This document shows positions 50,999 to 61,173 of a stretch of 64,000 bases of DNA, in pieces (position 1 is the stretch's first letter; each line of letters starts with the position of its first letter). A program made the position numbers and the translations under genes. The DNA comes from Maylandia zebra (lineage: Eukaryota > Chordata > Actinopteri > Cichliformes > Cichlidae): assembly GCF_041146795.1 (NCBI RefSeq), contig NC_135172.1:39517623-39581622 (forward strand). Reading direction: 5' to 3'. Under the pieces are notes generated by a model, which worked only from the letters and a program-made list of their open reading frames with translations, had not been told where the DNA came from and searched no databases.

Positions 50999-53900
50999 TC
51001 ATGGCTGGCTGGTGCTCTCCCTCTCTGGCTGGGAAGGCTCTGGGTCCACTGGGGGGCCAACTAAAGGGCCACCAGCTGTGCGTGGGTCCATGGCAGAATG
51101 CATGATCGGCAGCCACACGTCATCCATGTTTGGCATTACAAGGATTTTCTAAAAGATGGAGAGATAATGGACAGGCAGTATTTAATATGCTTGATTCAGC
51201 GTGAAACCTAAAGTGAAGTGGTTAATTTGCCCAGTTTATTAATAAAATGCACTCATGTTCCTAGTGCATTAATTGACTAGACTGAAAATGGGTGGAAAAT
51301 TTGAATAATTTCTAGGGATTTCTGTGTGTCTTGGGTCTGAGTGAAACATCTCCATTGGTAGGTGTTCAGGAAGCATCCTAGTCAGATGCTTGAACCCACT
51401 CAACTGAATCCCTTTGATGTGAAGTAGCAGCAGCTCCCTAACTAACATGCCAGATGAGTAAAAACTGCCAAAAAGGTAATTAAGGAGCTGAAATGTTGAC
51501 TGTGTAACAATCTACAGCTAATGATGTTAACACTTGTTTTTAACCTTCACTCCATTACAAAAGTGCATGCACCCAAAAATGCGTCTCAAGTGCATCAAAT
51601 CCTCTAAACACCATCTGCTGTTGTCATAATTGTGCGCATGGTTGAGGACTACAACTGCTGGCATCACTGCCTTGCTCTACACTTTACCCTACATACTAAT
51701 ATGCATACATAAATCCATACATAGACGAAGACCATAAGCACATCAGCAAAGTGTGTCTTTTTAGCTCTACCTTCTGTACGGAACCATAAATAAATGTTGC
51801 TGTGCTCCGAAGTATGACTGTGTCAGTGACTTACAAAAATTAAAGAGAAATGTTGTGTTTACGATACCTCGAATTCCTGCTTCAGTTTTTTCTCTATCCA
51901 GTCTGTGACATGAGCCAGAGTGACTTCTCTTTCTCCCAGTTTAGGTCGTGCCTTCAGTTCCAGGTGAGGTGGTGTCCTGAAGCCATACCTGCACCAGAAA
52001 ACAATCAACACCCTCACCATCACGGCTAACGACTGACATATGGCCACCACTAGAGGGCAGTAAGAGACTGTATAAAGAAATACACATTTATTTAGCTGAG
52101 TAATTCCACCAGTTCTGGGTATCCTCACAGTTTACTTAATAAACAAAGGTAGTTGGATTTAAGTTTAGGGTAAAGGTATCTGGAGTCTAAAAAACTGTTT
52201 ACAACAAACGTGTTGTTGTCATTCTGGTAAACCTGCACCTTCACTCTGTGCATTCCACAGGTTACACAGCAGGACAAGACTTTCTTCACATACCATATCC
52301 TGTCAGTAGGAGGAGGGGGAATGTTGACTGCCAGTGTTCCTTGGAGCTCCTGCACCTCCACCGTGAGCAGCAGCGGTGTGTTGGACACTTCTTCCATTTT
52401 CTTTTTGATGAACTCCGTCTCTGTGGCCTTCTGGAAGTATTTGGACTTTGTGATCTTGTCCACAAAGCGCATGATCTTGCTCGATTTATGTCCTCCAACA
52501 AAGCTGTATTTATTAAAAGGAAGATTTGGGTTAAACAATGCAAACTTTCCTGTAATCCAATAATTCTATTTTTTCATTTTGATTTCTTCTATTATTTAGT
52601 TTTATTAGTGAAATAAATACAGATGTGACAGGTGAAATTATTTTAGAATTAGTGATCAGAAATGAATTACACATACATTTTTTTAGACAGTCCCAGTTCC
52701 AATTAAATTTAACCAGTACTTTTGTAACCTGAAGTAATCATAACACTCATTTCCTGTTTACATTTACAGTCCTTTGATTACAAAAAGCACGCCCCTTTAC
52801 ACTCACCCCTCCGCTCCAGTCAAATCATTGGAAACATCTGAGGAGTCTTCCTCATCTGATGAACCTGCGCTGGATGACTCTTCATCACTGTCAGCCAAGC
52901 AGTAAGTTCGTGGCCTGTATCTAGAAACACATGAACAAATAAATGAGGATTGTAATGTGCTGGCTTCTATGCATTTATTAACAAATGCAAACGGTTTTGC
53001 TTTGTGTTTTTTATCGTTTTTAATATGCCATTTATGATTACTCACATGCACACATGCTTATAATGCTGTTTTAATAAACAACTTAGTAAGTTACTAAAAA
53101 AGAAAAGAAAAACAAAGCTTCACGAGAATTATTTTCACAATTTTTCAGGTGGTGTACACCTTGTTTCCTCATGAGACCTTGAAAAAAAAAAAAGCCCCCT
53201 TTCCCATTATTTTTGGGAATCCCCAAACATTCATATTGTAGACCAGTGGTTTTAATTTGCACCTTTTACACCAAAAAGCAATGGAAGAATTGACAGGACA
53301 CCTGTATCCGTATCTGTCATGTGACATGTTCTCAGTTCTTCTTTTGATTGTACTGTGAGACAGAGGAATTTTTGACAGCCGACTTTGGTTCAGGCCCAGT
53401 GGTCTAATCACTTTCAGACGTGATGTTTAGTTTCCAAATGCCTCTTTGGCATGCTTAGCAGAATGGCCAATGTCTCCTGACAGTTGCTGAAATCCCCGAG
53501 CTGACTGAAGCCAGAAGATAGAAAGATTATTATTTTTTCTCTTGTCTTTAGACTGTGGGTTATCTGTATGGTTAGCTGACGTTTGCTCAACACAAGAAAA
53601 GTGATCCTTTGACAGGAGTGACTGGGTGAGAAATGGATGGATGGCACAGATGACTGTCAATACATGACCTTATCCTTATTTAATGTCAGAAAATCAATGC
53701 TGTCAGATACTTTTTACTCTTTCAGAGCTTTCTAATAACTCTTGACAGTAGTACAGAGTGTCACAACATACCAGGACTTGAAAAAAGTGGAATCTGTGCC
53801 TCCTGATCTGTATTTACATTAACATACTAACATGTTACTGCTCTGTAGTGCAAAGACGTAATCCGAGGTATGAAAATGGAGAGAGATGAAGTAAAAGCTA

Positions 53901-54411
53901 ATGAGATTATAGCTGGTATTAGGAAATGACGACTCCCAAACTAAAGAAACTGTAACTGGAAAATGAAAGCTGATGCTGATTAAAGCACTCACCGAGGGAA
54001 GAAATGCATCCGATTAACAACCCCATATAGGCAGAATCCAAAGTTAACAGCAGGGAAAAAGAGGGGGGGGGGGGGGGAGGTATAGGAGACAGAAAAGACA
54101 AAACACTGAGAGAAACAGGTGAGGTACCGGACAGTGTACTAGATACTAAAGACCACACGCGTTGTTTAAGTCCCAGGAGAACCCCCCCCACCCCCCACAA
54201 AACTCTGCATTAAATCCAACAAAGGCTGTTCCAACAGGTGCACACAGTATTGTGGTGGAGATCGACTGTCTTACCCATCTTTGCCAAATTCGCCAGGGCG
54301 CAGGCTTTCTCCCTCCTTGCCCAGGCGAATGAGGTTCATCTTGGTTTCCAGGGTCATCAGGAAGGAGCCACTGTAGGTCATCTCTAGGTCAAACCACAGA
54401 CCTGAGGGGGG

Positions 54412-54444
<33 letters not shown>

Positions 54445-57400
54445 TTACTAGGAAGGTCGATATGAGGGGAAAAAAAAGTAAGATATGAAACTGCAAAATG
54501 TAAGATTAGCAGATCACTGTTATATTGTAAAAAATGGCTTCCCAATCTGAGTCTATTAGTGACAGTGGAAAGAAACATAATTACTAATTTTGAAGCTAAA
54601 ACATTGAGAATCTTCCATTTCACAGTCATCCTCACCACCTCTCGTCTCAGACTTACTCTCACTATTCTCATAAAGCTGTGCTGCTCTTTCTGTGGCACCT
54701 CTCATTCCCCTCCAAGCATCACTAAAGCAGGGAACCCAACTGATTTTATTTTCTTGATCTCTCTGCTTAGATGAGAAAGACACACTGAAGCACCCCGAGA
54801 AGGAAGGGAAAAACTGGAAGACATCCTTTAAACGTAGGCGGAACAGTTGGAGAGCACACAGCTTTTCCCTAAGCCTCTGTTTGATAACAGCAGGGAGATC
54901 TGGCTGCAAAAAACAGGGCTCTCCTTTCCCTCCTCTTTTCTTGTTACCTCTGTACTACCAAATTTGCTGTAATCTGATAGTAGAAACTTGTTAAAAATCT
55001 CCATAGAAAGCTTGGCTTGACTGGGGCAGGCTGTGTATGCCCCCCCCCATGTTTCCCCATTTTCTTCCACCCCCAATTCTCTCCTTATAAAATAGTCACA
55101 TGGTCTTTGTGTGCAAAGACTTACTATAAACTTGTTAGTGTGTTTCTCTTGGCACCACTAGAGGGCAGCAAAGTTTGAGAGATGAGGAACTGATGAACAG
55201 CAGTAGGGAGCCAAAAAGTCCACAACCTGGGTAGTTATTTAACAGCTTCGTGACAACAGCCCATCGAGAACAGGCTTTTAAATCTGAACAGGATGAATTA
55301 AGGGTCTAATCTGAAACCTTTTTCCCTACAGTGGGCTCAGGTGGGCGAGACAGCTATTGTGGGTCAACTTGTTCCCCATCAAACAAAAGTGATCTTTTTT
55401 TATCCTTGACGAAACATTTTTGGGATTGAAAAAAAAAAAAAGTGCAATATAATTTGCATGATATATGACCTTCATAGTCATCAGTTCTATACGTGAGGAA
55501 GATTCTTGACTAATGTGTTAGACCACACTGTCCAACATCATCATTAAAAACACCAAAAAAGGAAATATCTTTTGAAAGAATAGTCTTTAATCCCTGCAAC
55601 AGAGATACAGAGACTTGGAGAATCAATGTCCTGGAGCAGATAATGGCCCCACACCTTTACAAGTGTTCTAATAACTGGAATGTTGGTGGTTTGGTTCCTG
55701 GCTGCTCAAGTTTATGCCTTTGGCAAGATACTGACCCCTAAAGGTCCTGTAACATTGTGATGTAGGAGAATGCTCTTTTTGGTTGATGCTGGATCTGACT
55801 TTAGCACATTTCAAGCACTTTTTCTTATCACTGCAATGCAGATAACAATCAGTTATATCTCTCCTTTAAGGACTAAGTTGCAGATCTTGCACAGGTGCTC
55901 AGACGTTGGGATGGCTGACAGTTGTCTCCACATTAATGATGGGAAAACAGAAGTCCTTGTTTGTGCTCCCGACACTTTTGTGGTAGGTAAGGTAATGGAA
56001 ACTTTGTATCCTTGGTGTGCCAAGTGTCATGCTGAACTGGAGCTTGATGATCATGCCTTTATATCCATCACATTTGGATTATTGCAATTCACTGTTAATT
56101 TGTCTTAACAAAGCTTCCCTAAGTTATTCAAAATGCCAGTGGGAGGTTTCTGACTAAATCTTCTAAGTACTTATGCGTCACACTGTTGCTAATTTGGCTG
56201 CAATGGATCCCCATTAGCTTCAGGGTTCACATTATGATCCTGGTTTTGACTGTTAGAGCCTCTGAAGTGCTATGATTGGTCAAAAGACCAAACATGCTGG
56301 GATGTTAATATAAGTTGTTACTTAACAAATCATCTGTAATACAGATATTTCGGCTTTGGATACTTGTTGTTGCTGTTTAAGTATTAGTACTATCAAAATG
56401 GAAAGGTTATGATGGAAACTTGTTCAGATATTAACAAGAGCTGACATGTGGGGAAAGTACACACAGGACTGAAACTGCATGCTTTGTTTTCACTGTTTTG
56501 CTGCCTTGATACCGTTGGTTTGTGTTAAATGACTAGATAATGCCATAAGTTTGCTGTGCCAGACAGAAACACAGAGTTAAAGCCGTTAAAGACAAAACCA
56601 AAAGTCGAGGGGGTGAAAAAAAAAGGACCTGGAACAAATGAAAGTACAGAAAGTACAGAGAGTTAGTAATGTCTGACAAACCAGCTGGTTAAAAATAGAC
56701 AGGAAGTCAGAAAGACTGTGGGGCTGAAAGAACAGCTTCGATCAGCTGAGCCTACAGGGCATTGATGGGCCCACCAATTTGGAGAGGTGTGAGCTGAGGC
56801 AGGTTGGGTTAGGAGCACAGAGTTTTTGTAAGTCTGGACAAAGAAGATGACCTCGGTGCAAGCAGCTGGATCAGAGCAGTGCTTCCCTAATTAGGGTGAA
56901 GCCCCACCAAACAAACTGCAAAGAAATACCTTCACATATACAGGGAGGGTACTTGTTTTCTTGTGTCCATCAGAAACTGACATTAAGAGAAAAAAAAAAA
57001 AAAAGCATGTAACAACAAACATGCATGAATACAAATGTGCAGGCACGTAGATACAATTGCTTGCCAAGACATGCACACATGCACAGCTGAAAAGATTCAT
57101 CGATCCATTGCACTCAGCAGGATTGTTACAGGAAGGAGCGGCATGAGACGAGATAAAGGAGGACCTGAGCTGCCTGAAGGATTCAGCCCCTACAACACCA
57201 GTGGAAATTTCCAAAGGAAACCTAAACTGACCATTTTGATTGCAAGTTTCCTAAAACCTGAAATACCTGGCATAAAAATAAGATAAAACACTTGCCCCCG
57301 ACCTCCAAGAAATATGGCTAAAACAAAAATCAAAATCACAAATTTTAATTGAATGTAAGTGATATCTGTCAATTCACTTACTGTCTGTGATAAAGAAAAG

Positions 57401-60400
57401 AAACCTCTGGCAACCTTAGCTGTTTGGGGAGTAAGTGCGATAAAAACTGACAAAATATCAACATCATCAGTGAAAACGAGCTCCATGCGAACTGATTATG
57501 TTTAGAGAGACTTCTGATGGGTTTTTTGTCTGGAACTGAACCAAGAACTACTGTTGCCATCTCAGCTGGAGACACAATCAATTCCTGCCCTTATTATAGA
57601 GTTATGTGAGTGCTGCTGCAGTGATGAAAATGAAGCAGTGACTCATAGCGTTGGGATGAGAAAAGAGTGAGTAGAGGCACAAAGAGGAAGATGAAATGAA
57701 AGGGAAAGCAAGGGGAAGAGAAAACCAGGAAGAGAAATAGAAGATTGTGCATGCGAAACAGATGAAAAGAGAGATCAGTTACAGAATGTAGAATGACAAA
57801 GGTTACGTTGTACAAGCGAAAGGAAAGCTCAGTGCGCCTGCATTACTGAATAGTCACAGAAGTATTCATGTAAAAGCTGCTTGTGCTCTAGAACATGCAT
57901 AGTTATGCAGAGCTAAGACCTCACATAGCTAAGCCTCGGTTTATCTGGAGCACATAAAACCATAAAACCTGCTAAAGAGCCGTGAAGTACAACCTACCTG
58001 TATGGACTGTGCTGTATATGAGAACACAATTAAATTTCTTTAGACTTCTAAACAAAGCCTTACACTTTAAATAAGTTGTATTCTGTACAACAGTCTGTAG
58101 CATGTCTGCTAAAGGGTTTTTTGTCGTTTTTGTTTTTTGCATGAATCAAATGTTACTGTACACCAGTTCCACTCATACATCCATACAGTTAGCCAAACTC
58201 AAGACAACAATACAGGAGCTCAGGGTTATGAGCTTTACTGAACCGACTCCTGCCCCTGCCTGACAGACTGAGTGAATAAACGGCTGTTACTGCCCAGTAC
58301 AAAAATTTCTATTTTGCATGTTCTTGAATGGAGCAGTTTTTCTTTTTATAGGTGTTAGCAAAGACTTGTGTTATCTCCTTTGGGTTATTTTTTTTTTTTT
58401 AAATTATAATTAGCAGCAACCACATCCAACCACAACCACAGAAGTTATACCAGGTAATGATGTGGCCCTAACTTTCATATGTTGCTGTTTCTACTGCTGC
58501 TATAAAATACTTTTAAAAAGACCTGTACTATACTACATATTATATCATTTCCTGCTCCAAATTTTTATTGTTGGACTCTAGCGCAGCAGTCAAAAATAAT
58601 CCTTATTTATTTGTTCTGGGTCTTGTTGCAGCCCCTCGTTTTTGCCCTCGATCTGGGCCAACATTCTTCTGATTGGCTCGCCTCACAACTAGAAGGACTA
58701 AACAGCAGTCGTGCTTGGATATTCCAACTCACTTGAGGCAACTCTTGTGAACTGATGCAACAAAAATTTAAAAAAAGATGAAAAAGCTGAGTCGTTACAG
58801 TTTAACTAGTTCTTTTTTGTTGTCAGTGTGGACAGGGTTGCTTTCAGTAAAGTTAGCACAGCGATCGCCGGTGTTGTTGTTGTTTGGATGGAGAGCGCAG
58901 TCTCAGAATTGTGAACTTATTAGTCACAGCAAAAAGTCTGGGAAAGAGACCCACGGCCAGTCATGAGGCAAAATGTCATTTCTGAGTTTTTTTGTCCACC
59001 AAGCTTTAAAAATGACATTATCTAAAGTTTTGACAGTTTAAAGTCTGGAAGTCTGGACTGCAGAGGTGTCTGCCACCAAATATAAAAAGCAAAGTCATAG
59101 CAAAAAAATCTGAGTAGGAGTTTTTGTAGAAAGAAAGCTTTGACATATAGTGTCATGTTTGCTTATGAAAAACTTGTCTATGTGACCTAGAAAACTACAG
59201 TAAATAAAACTAGGCTACAGTCCGTTTGAGGTTAGTCACATTCATGTTTGACAAGAGATTACAGTGACATTTATAGTAGAGCTGATGTTCAGACAATATC
59301 AGCTATAGATAACAGCTACTCTAAGTGGTACAGAACTGTCTATATTTATAAATGGTCAAAAACGCTGAATATGTCTTAATTCAAGTTGTGTTTCCATAAG
59401 TGAGATTTCCAAAAGGGAGCAATTTTGCAAAAGTAAAGTTAAATTATTTTTCAGTTTGTACCATGGAGACATCTCCAGAACTAAGAAATGAAACCAGTGT
59501 TTGAGTGCCAAACCCTGCAGTTCCTTAAATGGCCACTAGAGGAAGACCCCGACAGCGAGACTCAATGGTAAAATGCCCAACAGATCACAGACATGTTCAC
59601 AGCATGCTACAAAATATGATTTTGCTCACCAACAGTCAACTGTCATCCTATCATGGTTAGTAAAATTGCAATATCTAATCTGTATTTTGCTTAGCGCTAA
59701 TTAGCACTGTATCTTGATAACAAAGCTCACCATTAGCCATTAAGTGTTAACAAACAAAAGAAAAATCCCCTGAAAGCTGGAACCCAGATCTGTGACAGCT
59801 TTATACAAGCAACACCAAACCACTTGTAACTTTATAGATAACAAAGATTAGAATTTTACCCCTTATCTTTGTTATCTCTACCATGGGCATAGCTATCTGA
59901 CTATGAATGGCCTGTGTGGAGGTGCTGTGTTTTTAAAAACACGAGATACTCGAATGTTCTCCGTGGCAAATATTGCACAATAACTAGAGTCTTCTGAGAG
60001 AGAAAAAAAAATAAAGTGCACAGAGCTCATGTTTGCCAGTGCATCTTTTAGTTGTTCACTGTGTGTGTGTGTGTAAGTGTATTATGGTTCCAAATTGATT
60101 TGTCTCTTGCCTCGATAGTTAATGCAGGGTTTAGATGCCCTGAGGATTCTGGGAGTGGTCGAGCCCATGTCCAGTTCTGTCAGGGTGAGCTCATTCATGA
60201 AGTAAGGCAACTGAAAGACACAAGCATACAATTTGGCTGAAGATACTCTCCGAGTATACTTAGTAAGCAATAACAAAACAACAAACAAAAAACCTTGACA
60301 ACAGCAGATATAGAAGTTAGAGTATCATTTTTCAAAATCTAAATCAGTATCAAAATATTTTTCATGAAGTGAAATAGGTTTTGCCTGGGGGGGGGGGGGG

Positions 60401-61173
60401 ACAGGATTAGAGTGAAACTGAGGGGCCGAGCAGCTTCTTCTACTGCACTAAACTGCATGTGGCGCTGTAGAGGGGGGTCAGGATCGAGACGGCTGGGAGG
60501 GGGTCTCCAACTTCTGTTTTGATTTCGACATATTCACACAAGCCAGTTTGCTGCATGGTGCAGCTGCAAGTTGTGGTTAGAGTGGGCGTCTAGTTCACGG
60601 AAGACGCTAGCCGGTAAACAACAATTGAACTTTCAAAATATGAGTGGATGGATGTTTGGAGGCGGGGAGGGTTTGAAAAAAAAAATAAAAATACAAAACA
60701 AAAACATGACTCGCAAAATATACCGAGGAGGCCTGCCCAATAAAGTCTACATGTGCAAAATGCTGGTTAAGGGATAGAATAAATGATGCAGTGCCTCTTT
60801 CTCTCTCCCTCTCCTTGTAAACCCGGTATGGAGCTTCTGCACTGCACCACACACACACACACACACACTGACATTTAGAGTTTGTTTGTCTCTTCTCTGT
60901 GTGTGGCCAGACACCTGTTATCAACAGGAAGCTGATCATGACTCCTTTTTCTCTTGTATGCCTGTCTCGGTCCTAAAGGGAAAAGGTTATGTGCTTTGTT
61001 CCACACACCCGTATTTTGCTGAGCTTCATCTGAATCTTCTTGGAGACCTGTTCAATCCAATAGGGCTCAGTCAGGAAGTCCCAGAAGAGCCGGCCTACAG
61101 TGGCATTCACCCAGGCAACCGAATCGTCCTCTTCTCCGTCGGGCTGCACCTGAGCCGATGTGGTGCTCTGAAG
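50999..61173 (-). CDS. tex2: tex2 exons encoding the SMP lipid-transfer domain and C-terminus
   Basis: Seven exons. The SMP domain opens in 61173-61009 with AWVNATVGRLFWDFL and KKIQMKLSKI. It continues in 60210-60111 (LPYFMNELTLTELDMG), 54401-54275 (GLWFDLEMTYSGSFLMTLETKMNL), 52503-52294 (TPLLLTVEVQELQGTLAVNI) and 51988-51868 (LELKARPKLGEREVTLAHVTD). Exon 52920-52807 is an acidic Ser/Glu insert (DSDEESSSAGSSDEE) inside the domain, as in human TEX2. The last exon has a VMPNMDDVWLPIMHSAMDPR motif, then a Pro-rich tail before the TGA. SMP domains form elongated hydrophobic tubes that carry glycerolipids. The 5.7-kb intron 54402-60110 is the largest of the gene in the window. Confidence 0.93.

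Larger units (their letters stand above)
54402..60110 (-). other. tex2 5.7-kb intron (within the SMP domain)
   Basis: No coding exon found. Contents: a poly-A run and a degraded L2-like LINE fragment at 55.8-56.25 kb, a perfect 13-bp inverted repeat at 59.84 kb, a GT microsatellite just before the upstream exon, and otherwise unrecognised AT-rich DNA. The donor is GC rather than GT. The open frames here have no family resemblance and no splice support. Confidence 0.7.

Noticed and set aside
53999..54020. Possible mini-exon of tex2 near an acceptor-like site
   Set aside because: Exons 54401-54275 and 52920-52807 join directly in phase and match human TEX2 (GKDG|YRPR), so no exon is needed between them.
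57190..57815. Hydrophobic minus-strand open frames in the large tex2 intron
   Set aside because: T-rich sequence gives Leu/Phe-rich frames on this strand; no acceptor-donor pair in phase and no match.
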